Position numbers and translations under genes: made by a program. A DNA stretch of 42,163 nt from contig CAUUHU010000002.1 in NCBI GenBank assembly GCA_963545035.1, positions 1 through 42,163 on the forward strand. Direction: 5' to 3'. Below are positions 1 through 7,339 of this stretch, piece by piece. Below the pieces are notes generated by a model, which was given only the letters and a program-made list of their open reading frames with translations, was not told the DNA's origin and did no database searches. How positions within the stretch are numbered: the first letter of the stretch is position 1; each line of letters opens with the position of its first letter. This stretch comes from Nanogingivalis sp963545035 (lineage in GTDB: Bacteria > Patescibacteriota > Saccharimonadia > Saccharimonadales > Saccharimonadaceae).

Positions 1-2
1 AA

Positions 3-1298
3 GAATTTTTGGAAATACTAAAATCTGGTAAAGTTCCAAAAGAATTTCGCAGCCAATACGCACAAAATTTCCGTTTCTTTCTTGAAAAAATTAAAGATGC
101 TAGCGAAAAATATTTTTCTTCAATATTTTATGTTCCAGCACGAATTTTAGATAATTGTGTGATATTATCTATTGAAGCTGTCAATCAAGATAATGCATTA
201 CAAATCTTCTCAACACTAAACGATCGTGGTTTACCTTTAGCTGACGCGGATATCTTTAAATCAAAATTTTACAAACTTTATTTTGACAAAAATCAAAAGA
301 ATGACTTTATTAAAGAATGGAAAAAACTTGAAGAAATCGCTGAAGAGATATTTAATCCACAACAAGGTACACCAATGGATGAGCTTTTTACAAAATATAT
401 GTACTTCTTGCGTGCAAAAAATGGTACAACTAGAAGTACAACTGAATCTCTTCGTAATTTTTTCCGTGGTAAAAATCAAGATTTCCCTTATTTCAAAGAT
501 GAATCAGCTCTTGATGATTTGAGCGATTTAGCAATTTTCTGGAAGAAAGTCTATTCACAAGATGAATCTTTTGGTAATGAAGTACTTCGAAAACTTTTTG
601 TTTTACGATATTCTCCGAATACGATGTGGGAAAACATTGTATCGGTTTGGTTCTTGCAAAATCGAGATTCAAACGATGAAATCGATTTAGATGCGTTCAG
701 TCATTTTCTTTCAAAAATAACAAACTTCATTTTAGGTTACAGTTTAATAAATCCTGGAGTAAACCAGCTCCGAACTCCAATCTTTAAAGAAATGAGCGAA
801 ATAGTTAACCACAATATCCTCGTTCCATCTTTCGAAAATCATCTTTTTGATGAAAATTCTCTCCGCACAGCTTTCGATAACTTCGAATTTAGCAATATGA
901 AAGGAATTACAAAATCATTTCTTGTTTGGTTTGCATTCTTAAAAGAAAATCAGCAATTATTGAGCTTAAAAGAGCCCCTTCAAATTGAACACATTTTTGC
1001 GAAAAAACGTGCCGAAATTAACGGAATTTCCGATAAAAATCTAATCGAATCTATTGGAAATAAGATTATTCTCGAAAGCTCAATAAATATTAAAGCTTCA
1101 GATTTTGAATTTGACGTCAAAAAAGACTTTTACCTCGGTAAAAAACGGCGCGGAATTTCAAAAGAGCCAAGTAAAATTGCAGAAATTATTGAGCTTACAA
1201 ATCTTGACAAATTTGATGAAGATGAAATTATTGAAAGAAAATCACGAATTATTGATAATTTTATTGAAAAACTTAAAAGTGAGAATCTGTTAAAATAA
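3..1298 (+). CDS. GmrSD-like restriction protein, DUF262 C-terminal part plus DUF1524 HNH domain (5' partial)
   Basis: Frame is open to the left edge, so the gene is cut; the first possible visible start is TTG at 9, but upstream codons stay open. Numbering from that TTG, residues 68-85 hold the S-T-L-N-D-R-G-L-P-L motif followed by D-A-D-I-F-K, typical of the distal part of DUF262. Near the C-terminus (residues 326-375) there is I-E-H-I-F-A-K-K, then S-I-G-N, N360 and K-K-D-F-Y-L, the DUF1524 His-Asn-His-like nuclease layout. GmrSD-type enzymes act against modified phage DNA; here that is a family inference. The ParB-like catalytic motif of DUF262 would lie outside the window. The next gene starts 9 nt downstream on the same strand. 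Confidence 0.75.
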   Translation, partial: EFLEILKSGKVPKEFRSQYAQNFRFFLEKIKDASEKYFSSIFYVPARILDNCVILSIEAVNQDNALQIFSTLNDRGLPLADADIFKSKFYKLYFDKNQKNDFIKEWKKLEEIAEEIFNPQQGTPMDELFTKYMYFLRAKNGTTRSTTESLRNFFRGKNQDFPYFKDESALDDLSDLAIFWKKVYSQDESFGNEVLRKLFVLRYSPNTMWENIVSVWFLQNRDSNDEIDLDAFSHFLSKITNFILGYSLINPGVNQLRTPIFKEMSEIVNHNILVPSFENHLFDENSLRTAFDNFEFSNMKGITKSFLVWFAFLKENQQLLSLKEPLQIEHIFAKKRAEINGISDKNLIESIGNKIILESSINIKASDFEFDVKKDFYLGKKRRGISKEPSKIAEIIELTNLDKFDEDEIIERKSRIIDNFIEKLKSENLLK

Positions 1299-1307
1299 GA
1301 GTACTAT

Positions 1308-1943
1308 ATGATAAATAAAGTTGCATTAAAAAATTTTTTTGAACAAAATAAAGAAGATTATTATTCTCGTAGAAAATCTGGGGATATAAAAAAATACGAT
1401 GAAGATTATAAATGGGAAATTTTGCCAAAATTAAACAGTGAACTTTCGAAAATAGAAATATGTAGCGAAAATTCTGAAAAAATAGCTAAGCTTCTTTCGA
1501 AAAATCTCAATAATTTTTCACATTGGATTGATATGGATGATTTGCAAGATCTTTCAAAGCATAAAAATTTTTATCAAATTTTTGAAGATATAAAAAATTC
1601 AAATCCAGAAACTGTAATCAAAACAATCGAGGGTGTTGATATAAGTACAAATTTTCTTTCTAATAAAAAATTCGCGCCCTCAACTATTGGCTATATGTTA
1701 ACAGCTTTCGACTGCAAGAATTTCTCTCTTTACAGAGAGGAGATCGCTAAAGAAATTTCAAAAATATGTTTAATTGAATTCCCAAAAAATAAGGGCGAAA
1801 AATACAAATTAGTAAATGACGCTTCAAATTTTATAGGTAATTTAGTTAATGAAGATGGAGTTTTTGTCGACAAAAATGTGAATTTACTGGGTCAAGATTT
1901 TATCTGGACAGAAATAATGTACAATAAAAATCACACCAATTAG
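1308..1943 (+). CDS. Unrecognised protein downstream of the GmrSD-like gene
   Basis: A 211-aa acidic/lysine-rich soluble protein with no signal peptide or membrane segment. It starts at an ATG 9 nt after the DUF262/DUF1524 gene with only a weak ribosome site, so it is probably co-transcribed and may be a partner in the same defence locus. Residues about 115-140 (F-A-P-S-T-I-G-Y-M-L-T-A-F then N-F-S-L-Y) faintly resemble the P-S-x-I-x-x-x-L...F-x-x-Y segment of N-terminal domains in some McrB-type restriction proteins. I would not assign a function on that. The stop codon lies inside the loop of the downstream terminator hairpin, a compact gene end. Confidence 0.6.
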   Translation: MINKVALKNFFEQNKEDYYSRRKSGDIKKYDEDYKWEILPKLNSELSKIEICSENSEKIAKLLSKNLNNFSHWIDMDDLQDLSKHKNFYQIFEDIKNSNPETVIKTIEGVDISTNFLSNKKFAPSTIGYMLTAFDCKNFSLYREEIAKEISKICLIEFPKNKGEKYKLVNDASNFIGNLVNEDGVFVDKNVNLLGQDFIWTEIMYNKNHTN

Positions 1944-1956
1944 AGGTGTGATTTTT
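1926..1956. terminator. Bidirectional intrinsic terminator between the restriction locus and phosphoketolase
   Basis: A 12-bp perfect stem (AAAAATCACACC / GGTGTGATTTTT) with a 7-nt loop. It has A-rich and T-rich flanks on both sides, so it can stop the plus-strand restriction transcript and the minus-strand phosphoketolase transcript. Confidence 0.85.
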
Positions 1957-1964
1957 TACTTTAA

Positions 1965-4325
1965 TTAAAATTTTAAATATACCCAATTCTCAATCTCTGG
2001 CGAATCTACTGAGTTTTCTCGTGCAAAGTTTAATGCATCATCTTGGCGTTTTTGATATTCTTTTGCAAGTTTTTCAAAAACTTCCTCACCTTTATCAACC
2101 GAATCTAAGACTCTAACTGCAATATCGTATCGCGATACTCGATTTCTCGCCAGCATATCAAACGGCGTCGTTGTTGAACCTTTTTCTTCGTATCCGTTAA
2201 TTTGAATACGCGCTGGATTTTCATAATCAAATAAAATTGATTTAAGAGTTTTAGCATATCCGTGAAAAGCAAACACAACCGGCTTATCTTTTGTAAAAAT
2301 CCTCACAAAGTCGCTTTTCGAAAGTGTATTTTCGAAAGTTCCAATCCCTTTTTCACAAAGTGCTTGAACATAAACCAGGCGAATTTTAATTTGTGGAGTA
2401 TCATGAAGCAAAACCTGAAGCGCCGCAACCGTTTCTTTAAAAACATAGTCGCCGCTTGCCGCCAAAATTAAATCTGGCTCATCATCTTCTAAAATTAAAT
2501 TCAAATCTGTAATTTTCTGATTTTTCCAACTATCAAAAACAAATATTCCACCATTTTTAAGCTGTTTTTGTGCACTTTCAAGAGAGAAATATCTTGGTTC
2601 TGGTGTTTTTCCCGCAACCAAAACGTTAATATTATTTCGAGATTTTAGCATTTTCGAAATTGATACAACCGCAGAGTTATCATCCGCCGGCAAAAAGATC
2701 TGTCCAATTCCGTTTTCGCGACGCAAAACCTCATCAATAAAGCTTGGATTTTGGTGTGAAAAACCGTTATGATCTTGACGCCAACCAGTTGAAGTTAGAA
2801 TATAATTCAAACTTGCTAAATCGCCTCGCCATTTTACCTCTTTCGATTGCGCTAAAAACTTCGCGTATTGATCCATCATCGAAGAAATAATTGGCGCAAA
2901 AGCTTCATAAGAAGTCAAAACTCCATGCCGACCAGTTAAAATATATCCTTGCAAAAGCCCTTGCAAACAGTTTTCGCTTAAGATTTCAGTTACGCGACCG
3001 TCTTTTGCTAAATCCTTTTCCCAAGGTTTAATTTCTCGTTGCCAAGAACGCGAAGTTGCTTTAAAAATCGCATCAAGTTTGTTCGAATAAGTTTCATCTG
3101 GGCTAAAAAACCTAAAATTATCAGGATTTTTTTCGAAAACTTTCTCTAGCAAAGCACCAACGGCGTTCATCGCAAGAGATTTTTCACCCACCCCTTCAGT
3201 AATTTCCGGCAATTTCAATTCTTTAAAATTCAAATTTGCATCAATAAAACGATTCCGGCCAATCCTGCTTGAATTTTCTGGTAAGAAATCATTAATCCAT
3301 TCCTTAAATTCACCTCGCTCACAATCAAAAAGCTCATCAAACTTATATGATTTCATCCAATTTTCAAGTTTTTCAAGCTCATTTCTATCTGTTTTCGCCT
3401 TCAAAAGAGGTACTTGATGCGCAAGCGAGTTTCCTTCAATTTTTTGACCGTTATTTTCTTTTACGCCCGAACTGCCTTTTTTACTTCGCATAATAATCAT
3501 TGGTAACCGAATAAATTTATTATTTCGCCCAAATTTTATTCGCGAAATATCTCGAAACGCATTCGAAAACGCATTCGAAAGCTCTAAATCAAAATCTTCT
3601 GCAGAATATTCATCAACAATTTTAGGCTCCCAACCAGCTCCATGAAAAAATTGAATCAATTCAAAATCACTCATTGAACCAAAAATCGTTGGGCCAGAAA
3701 TTTTATAACCATTTAAATGTAAAATTGGCAAAACAACCCCGTTCTCAACCGGATCAATCAATTTATTTAAATGCCAAGAAGCCGCAATCGTTCCAGTTTC
3801 AGCCTCACCATCGCCAATTAAAGTTGTCATCACTAAACTTGGATTATCTAAAACAGCACCAAAAGCGGTAGATAACGAATAACCAAGCTCACCGCCTTCA
3901 AGAATTACGCCCGGCGTAAACGGGCTGGCATGTGATGGAAAGCCGCCCGGCCAAGAAAAGTTTTTCGAAATATATTCAATCCCCCTGCGATTTCGAACTG
4001 CGTTGTTATCAAATTTCGAAAGAGTTTCTTCAAGAAAAAGATTCGCTTGAAGCGCTGGAAAGGCATGACCAGGACCAAGCATAAATGCCGTTTTTAGATC
4101 ACTTTTAGCAAAATCCAGTTGTTTTTGCATATTTAAAAGATGCGCATAAACATGATTAACGCCTGGGCAACTACCCCAATGACCAAGAAGTCGAGGTTTA
4201 ATATCTTCGAAAGTTAGCGGACGCTCCAATAAAAAATTATCTTGCAAAAAAATTTGCGAAACTGTTAAATAATTTGTTGCACGAATAAACTTTTTGATAT
4301 TTTCAAGATTTTGCCCACTATTCAT
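1965..4325 (-). CDS. xfp: Xylulose-5-phosphate/fructose-6-phosphate phosphoketolase
   Basis: 786 aa, close to the usual family length of about 790-820. This thiamine diphosphate enzyme cleaves xylulose-5-P (and often fructose-6-P) with phosphate to acetyl-P plus glyceraldehyde-3-P or erythrose-4-P, allowing ATP formation without full glycolysis. Visible signatures: L-L-G-H-W-G-S-C-P-G (47-55), G-P-G-H-A-F-P (84-90), the TPP/Mg motif G-D-G-E-A-E-T-G (171-178) with N205 following, and F-S-P-D-E-T-Y-S-N-K in the middle domain. The start ATG lacks a Shine-Dalgarno site; a TAAAAT box lies 7 nt upstream, suggesting a leaderless message. Further upstream sits a candidate structured RNA with its own promoter and terminator, which could act as an attenuating leader. 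Function is secure; dual substrate use is inferred. Confidence 0.97.
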   Translation of the reverse strand: MNSGQNLENIKKFIRATNYLTVSQIFLQDNFLLERPLTFEDIKPRLLGHWGSCPGVNHVYAHLLNMQKQLDFAKSDLKTAFMLGPGHAFPALQANLFLEETLSKFDNNAVRNRRGIEYISKNFSWPGGFPSHASPFTPGVILEGGELGYSLSTAFGAVLDNPSLVMTTLIGDGEAETGTIAASWHLNKLIDPVENGVVLPILHLNGYKISGPTIFGSMSDFELIQFFHGAGWEPKIVDEYSAEDFDLELSNAFSNAFRDISRIKFGRNNKFIRLPMIIMRSKKGSSGVKENNGQKIEGNSLAHQVPLLKAKTDRNELEKLENWMKSYKFDELFDCERGEFKEWINDFLPENSSRIGRNRFIDANLNFKELKLPEITEGVGEKSLAMNAVGALLEKVFEKNPDNFRFFSPDETYSNKLDAIFKATSRSWQREIKPWEKDLAKDGRVTEILSENCLQGLLQGYILTGRHGVLTSYEAFAPIISSMMDQYAKFLAQSKEVKWRGDLASLNYILTSTGWRQDHNGFSHQNPSFIDEVLRRENGIGQIFLPADDNSAVVSISKMLKSRNNINVLVAGKTPEPRYFSLESAQKQLKNGGIFVFDSWKNQKITDLNLILEDDEPDLILAASGDYVFKETVAALQVLLHDTPQIKIRLVYVQALCEKGIGTFENTLSKSDFVRIFTKDKPVVFAFHGYAKTLKSILFDYENPARIQINGYEEKGSTTTPFDMLARNRVSRYDIAVRVLDSVDKGEEVFEKLAKEYQKRQDDALNFARENSVDSPEIENWVYLKF

Positions 4326-4332
4326 ACGTTAT

Positions 4333-4338
4333 ATTTTA
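4333..4338 (-). promoter_or_regulatory. -10 box for a leaderless phosphoketolase transcript
   Basis: TAAAAT ends 7 nt before the ATG. The region 17 nt further upstream is only TTTAAA, a weak -35. There is no ribosome site between the box and the ATG. It matches the leaderless layout of several other genes here. Confidence 0.45.
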
Positions 4339-4367
4339 TCATATTTATGCTTAATTTTAAAGTTTTA

Positions 4368-4525
4368 AAATTAAAAACCGCCTAATATTAGGCGGCTCGG
4401 TTATAAGAGGATAGACTTCCTCAAAACAAAAGAAAAGTACGGACTCTAATTTTTAAAAAAATAATTTTAGTAGGAGGCTGATCCGCGAGTCCCAACCTTC
4501 TAGAATAAGGTGAAACAGATCAACG
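4368..4525 (-). ncRNA. Candidate structured small RNA or phosphoketolase leader
   Basis: The 244-nt gap between grpE and phosphoketolase has no ORF but is a complete transcription unit on the minus strand: consensus-like promoter (4532-4560), about 155 nt of RNA, and a strong terminator (4373-4402). Helices visible by eye, 5' to 3': ACCTT/AAGGT around a 7-nt loop, TTGATC paired with GATCAG enclosing it, GGACTC paired with GAGTCC over a long A/U-rich interval, GAGGA/TCCTC around a 6-nt loop, then the terminator. The first GATCAG arm and the GGACTC arm interleave, which would give a pseudoknot or alternative folds. It lacks the SRP RNA tetraloop/internal-loop sequence and I do not see a known riboswitch core. 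Either a trans-acting small RNA or a 5' attenuator for phosphoketolase, whose ATG lies about 45 nt past the terminator. Confidence 0.6.
4371..4402 (-). terminator. Terminator ending the candidate small RNA
   Basis: Perfect palindrome CCGCCTAATATTAGGCGG (4378-4395) followed on the minus strand by a run of five T. It lies between the RNA and the phosphoketolase start codon, the position expected for an attenuator. Confidence 0.85.
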
Positions 4526-4531
4526 TTTATA

Positions 4532-4560
4532 ATAATATCACATTACTTATATTTTGTCAA
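4532..4560 (-). promoter_or_regulatory. Promoter of the candidate small RNA
   Basis: TTGACA (4555-4560), exactly 17 nt, TATTAT (4532-4537). It starts 9 nt after the grpE stop codon, so the RNA is transcribed independently of grpE. Predicted start about 4525. Confidence 0.75.
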
Positions 4561-4569
4561 CAATAAAAA

Positions 4570-5097
4570 TTATTTTCGCCCAACTTTAACCATTGCGGCT
4601 CGCAAGACTTCGCCCTTTAGAGTGTATCCTGCACGCAATTCTGCTAGAATAACCTCTTCTTCGCCTTCAGAATCTTCATCAAATTGAATTGCTTCGTGGA
4701 GTTCAGGATTAAAAACAGTCCCTTCGGTAGAATTAATTTTTTCTACACCGATTTTCGAAAGATTTTTATCAAGATTTTTACTCATCTTAACAACATTTTG
4801 CGCCCAAGCGTTTTTTGCTAAATCTTCTGGCAAGTGTGAAATTGCTCTTTCGATATCATCAACCATTGGAATTAACGCCAAAATAGCTTTCTTTTCGCCT
4901 AAGTTCTGTGCATTCGAAACCCGACTCTCCACGTTTTTGCGATAATTCTCAAAATCTGCTCGCGTGCGTTGTAAGTCGTTTTTTAGCTCTAAATTTTCTG
5001 CGTGAAGTTTTTCCATCTTAGAATCTTTTTTGAAAAATCCACCTTTTTTCTCGTCTTTTGAAACTTCTTGATTTTTTACCAAATTATTCTCTTCCAT
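4570..5097 (-). CDS. grpE: GrpE, nucleotide exchange factor for DnaK
   Basis: 175 aa. GrpE releases ADP from DnaK in the Hsp70 cycle. The N-terminal half (about residues 20-75) is a charged coiled coil, as in the family, and the C-terminus carries the GrpE signature G-Y-T-L-K-G-E-V-L-R-A-A-M-V-K-V-G. A Shine-Dalgarno AAGGAGG sits just before the ATG. It is the third gene of hrcA / oxidoreductase / grpE, so CIRCE control through HrcA is expected. dnaK and dnaJ are not in the window: the segment downstream is the small-RNA unit, not dnaK. Confidence 0.95.
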   Translation of the reverse strand: MEENNLVKNQEVSKDEKKGGFFKKDSKMEKLHAENLELKNDLQRTRADFENYRKNVESRVSNAQNLGEKKAILALIPMVDDIERAISHLPEDLAKNAWAQNVVKMSKNLDKNLSKIGVEKINSTEGTVFNPELHEAIQFDEDSEGEEEVILAELRAGYTLKGEVLRAAMVKVGRK

Positions 5098-5106
5098 TTT
5101 TCCTCC

Positions 5107-5730
5107 TTAGATATTGCTTGCATAATTTGTAATTTTCTTTAAAAACTTTTTTCGAACTTCCAGCGTATTTGAATCACGATTCATATTTCCCAAATTAATA
5201 ACTTTTTTGGTTTTTATGCCACAATGATTCAATACTGCACTTTTTAGAACAGCAACCCCATAACTATCTGGTACGCTCACAATTCCACTAAAAATTTTAT
5301 ACCACCAACCTGGACCTTGGGATGTTGTAATTATATCAGCAGTTTTATTTTTGAGAAGCCTTTTAAATTGTCTACCTGTTATAAAATTAAGTACAAAAAT
5401 TCCTTTTTGATTCGAAGAATAGGCAATGCCCGGGGTAAAGACTCGATCAATCCAGCCTTTCATTAGACTTGGCATCGAACTCCACCAGATTGGATAAATA
5501 AAAATTAAGTGATCCGCCCATTGAATTAATTCTTGCGAACGCACAATTTCAGCATCCTCTTCCATTCGCTCTCGATAGCCAAAGCGCAAAACTGGATCAA
5601 ATTTCATTTCCGCAAGATTTAGAGTTTCGATTTGATGCTTTTCTTTATCAAGGTTTTCTATAACTTTATTAAAAATAGCTGCGCTAAAACTCTTTTTATC
5701 TGGATGACCATTTACCACTAGAATATTCAT
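5107..5730 (-). CDS. Flavodoxin-fold NAD(P)H (quinone) oxidoreductase
   Basis: 207 aa. N-terminal M-N-I-L-V-V-N-G-H-P-D followed by K-S-F-S matches the FMN-phosphate binding start of the KefF/MdaB/NQO1-like family, and Y-P-I-W-W-S-S-M-P-S-L-M-K-G-W-I-D-R-V-F is the family's central signature (flavin ring and quinone contact). Such enzymes reduce quinones or electrophiles by two electrons. It sits between hrcA (4-nt gap) and grpE (9-nt gap), with an AGGAG site overlapping the hrcA end, so it should be induced by heat or protein stress with them. An oxidoreductase between hrcA and grpE is not the usual order. Substrate unknown. Confidence 0.88.
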   Translation of the reverse strand: MNILVVNGHPDKKSFSAAIFNKVIENLDKEKHQIETLNLAEMKFDPVLRFGYRERMEEDAEIVRSQELIQWADHLIFIYPIWWSSMPSLMKGWIDRVFTPGIAYSSNQKGIFVLNFITGRQFKRLLKNKTADIITTSQGPGWWYKIFSGIVSVPDSYGVAVLKSAVLNHCGIKTKKVINLGNMNRDSNTLEVRKKFLKKITNYASNI

Positions 5731-5733
5731 TGC

Positions 5734-6477
5734 TTATAGAATCTCCTCTAGGAGCTCACCCGTTTTCTGAACAAGGCGCACAACTTTGCCGTAATTCTGG
5801 CGAGTTGGTCCTAACACTCCAATGTAAGAATTTTCCGAAAATGGACTTTCGAATTTCGAAATAATCAAACTTGCACCCGAACTTTTGCCAATTGGATTTT
5901 CGCTACCGATATAAACATTCAACGGTTCATTTGGTGCAACTTCACGCAGCCAAGGTTCAAGATTATCTAATAATTGTGCGATCGACTGTACGGCGTCACC
6001 GCTTTCGAATTCTGGCTGTGAAAAAAGATTATAAATTCCGTTCATGTAAAGCTGATCGCCAATCGTTGCAAGACCAAGATTGCCAGTAATCTCAACTAAA
6101 GAATCCACCGCAGAACGAATCGCATGGTCGGCACGATCATTTTGGGCTGCCACCCGCGAAGAAATTGCGCGAAAACCTCTTAGATTATCTTTTGAATTAT
6201 TTGCATTGAGCAAATTTTGCTCGTCTCCGCCCTGATTTTCTTCTGTTAATCGATTAACATAAAACCGATATCCTTTATCTGTCGGGATTCTTCCGGCAGA
6301 AGTGTGCGGCTGAGTAATCAAGCCAAGCTCTTCCAGTTTAGCCATTTCCGAACGGATTGTTGCACTAGAAACTTCGAAAAGTTTAGCTAGCGTCACCGAA
6401 CCAACCGGGCTAGCAACCTCAGCATACTGCTCAATAATTGAAACTAAAATTTGCGTTTGTCGCGGCGTAATATTCAT
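5734..6477 (-). CDS. hrcA: HrcA, heat-inducible transcription repressor
   Basis: 247 aa against roughly 340 for typical HrcA, so part of the central region is missing. The N-terminal winged helix is clear: T-P-R-Q-T-Q-I-L, then S-S-A-T-I-R-S-E-M-A-K-L-E-E-L-G-L-I, H-T-S-A-G-R-I-P-T-D-K-G-Y-R-F-Y-V-N (residues about 5-78). The C-terminal part keeps the family ending I-G-V-L-G-P-T-R-Q-N-Y-G-K-V-V. HrcA binds CIRCE to repress chaperone genes. A near-perfect CIRCE lies just upstream, so it autoregulates. The promoter places the start point at or next to the ATG, and no Shine-Dalgarno is present, so the message is probably leaderless. Confidence 0.95.
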   Translation of the reverse strand: MNITPRQTQILVSIIEQYAEVASPVGSVTLAKLFEVSSATIRSEMAKLEELGLITQPHTSAGRIPTDKGYRFYVNRLTEENQGGDEQNLLNANNSKDNLRGFRAISSRVAAQNDRADHAIRSAVDSLVEITGNLGLATIGDQLYMNGIYNLFSQPEFESGDAVQSIAQLLDNLEPWLREVAPNEPLNVYIGSENPIGKSSGASLIISKFESPFSENSYIGVLGPTRQNYGKVVRLVQKTGELLEEIL

Positions 6478-6483
6478 ACTTTC

Positions 6484-6512
6484 AGTTTAGCACAAATTAG
6501 CACTTAGGTCAA
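6484..6512 (-). promoter_or_regulatory. hrcA promoter, leaderless type
   Basis: TTGACC (6507-6512), 17 nt, TAAACT (6484-6489), then 6 nt to the ATG at 6477. The -35 hexamer falls inside the 9-nt centre of the CIRCE operator, so HrcA binding would block polymerase directly. Confidence 0.7.
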
Positions 6513-6523
6513 TAGAGTGCTAA
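6497..6523. promoter_or_regulatory. CIRCE operator (HrcA binding site)
   Basis: TTAGCACTT - 9 nt - GAGTGCTAA. This matches the CIRCE consensus (TTAGCACTC-N9-GAGTGCTAA) at 17 of 18 arm positions, with one T for C in the left arm. An extra half-like TTAGCAC occurs at 6487-6493. It lies 20 nt upstream of hrcA. Confidence 0.95.
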
Positions 6524-6547
6524 TTCTGTATTTTCAGAACATTACAC

Positions 6548-6576
6548 TTGACTTTTTTACTTTTGCATGTTATAAT
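6548..6576 (+). promoter_or_regulatory. Strong promoter of orphan gene at 6628
   Basis: TTGACT (6548-6553), 17-nt T-rich spacer, TATAAT (6571-6576). It drives the plus-strand gene whose AAAGGAGG site is at 6611-6618. The same TTGACTTTTT start recurs upstream of the next gene and at 12925. Confidence 0.8.
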
Positions 6577-6627
6577 TACATTGTTTTGATTTATGTCAAA
6601 AAGTTTTTTCAAAGGAGGGCTTTAGAT

Positions 6628-6972
6628 ATGCCAAGAATTACATCAGTTTCGTTAGATGCCTCAAAAAGGAATGCACACACAATTAATGAAAAGTTCCGCG
6701 AGCAAGTCTTTACGAGTAGTAACAACGATAAGCTAACTGGATTTAGTAAGTTTTGCTTCGAATTTCACAGTCTTAACCCCGGATTAGATTTTAAGTTTAG
6801 ACTCGTCAATGACCACGGAGAAACACTATACTCAATATGGCTTACAAATGAAGCTTGGGAGCTTGTAAAGATCCCCGAAGGATATTCATTTGACAAAGCA
6901 AGTGGTTTTTCTGATGGCACATTTAAAAGTGCAGTTTTTGTGGGACGCAGGCGAATAACTAATTACATCTAA
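6628..6972 (+). CDS. Small orphan protein, 114 aa, paralogue of the next ORF
   Basis: Start chosen at ATG 6628 because AAAGGAGG lies 9 nt upstream and the promoter at 6548-6576 excludes the longer in-frame reading. No signal peptide or membrane segment. The C-terminal third has a pattern shared with the following gene: hydrophobics, L-V-K-I-P-E-G-Y, D, G-F-S-D-G-T-F-K-S, then a basic beta-like end. The protein looks all-beta. It is a monocistronic unit with a strong promoter and terminator, so it is probably well expressed. No known family is recognised. Confidence 0.75.
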   Translation: MPRITSVSLDASKRNAHTINEKFREQVFTSSNNDKLTGFSKFCFEFHSLNPGLDFKFRLVNDHGETLYSIWLTNEAWELVKIPEGYSFDKASGFSDGTFKSAVFVGRRRITNYI

Positions 6973-6989
6973 CCGATAGGTCCTCGAAA

Positions 6990-7017
6990 TCAATCCCGTA
7001 CTTTACGGGATTTTTTA
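6990..7017 (+). terminator. Terminator after the 114-aa orphan gene
   Basis: AATCCCGTA / TACGGGATT stem (6992-7012) with a 3-nt loop and a run of T after it. Confidence 0.85.
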
Positions 7018-7068
7018 TTTTTCCTTAAAATTTTATATCCGTATAAAACAATCTCAAAAATATTTTGC

Positions 7069-7097
7069 TTGACTTTTTATTATGTTTATGATATAAT
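7069..7097 (+). promoter_or_regulatory. Strong promoter of the second orphan unit
   Basis: TTGACT (7069-7074), 17 nt, TATAAT (7092-7097), followed by TACA as in the promoter at 6548. The two promoters look duplicated along with their genes. Confidence 0.8.
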
Positions 7098-7103
7098 TAC
7101 AAA

Positions 7104-7286
7104 GTCTTAGTAATTACTAAGAAGCAAATTTAAAAGAAGAGTTATCTGGAATATTATCTATTCATTTTTCTGGATTTTCATTTCCGCAGATGGGTTTTCA
7201 ATACCTGAAAGCTCGCCCGCGGGAATGAAAACCGCTAAAATAAATGAAAGGCTTTCGCTAATAAGAGTGAAAGAGATGTGAGAAAA
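7104..7286 (+). promoter_or_regulatory. Long structured 5' leader of the second orphan unit
   Basis: About 180 nt lie between the predicted start point and the first ATG (7287). Contents: a perfect 16-nt palindrome CTTAGTAATTACTAAG (7106-7121), and a long hairpin whose 15-bp outer stem pairs 7172-7187 with 7219-7233 (one bulged A, one G-U). Inside it lies a 7-bp stem GTTTTCA/TGAAAGC around a 5-nt loop. The neighbouring paralogue has a leader of only about 45 nt with no such hairpin. This could be a riboswitch-like leader, an sRNA, or the folded remains of a lost gene start. No known riboswitch core seen. Confidence 0.5.
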
Positions 7287-7339
7287 ATGGCTAACCTCAA
7301 GAGAAAAGAAATGATGCAGTTAAACACCCTAAAACAAAA

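Noticed and set aside
4368..4525. SRP (4.5S) RNA, tmRNA or RNase P RNA in the gap before phosphoketolase
   Set aside because: The conserved SRP loop sequence is absent, and the unit is too short and lacks conserved cores for tmRNA or RNase P.
6517..6627. Longer N-terminus for the 114-aa orphan gene (start at 6517)
   Set aside because: It would run through the CIRCE end and the strong promoter at 6548-6576; the ATG at 6628 has a perfect AAAGGAGG.
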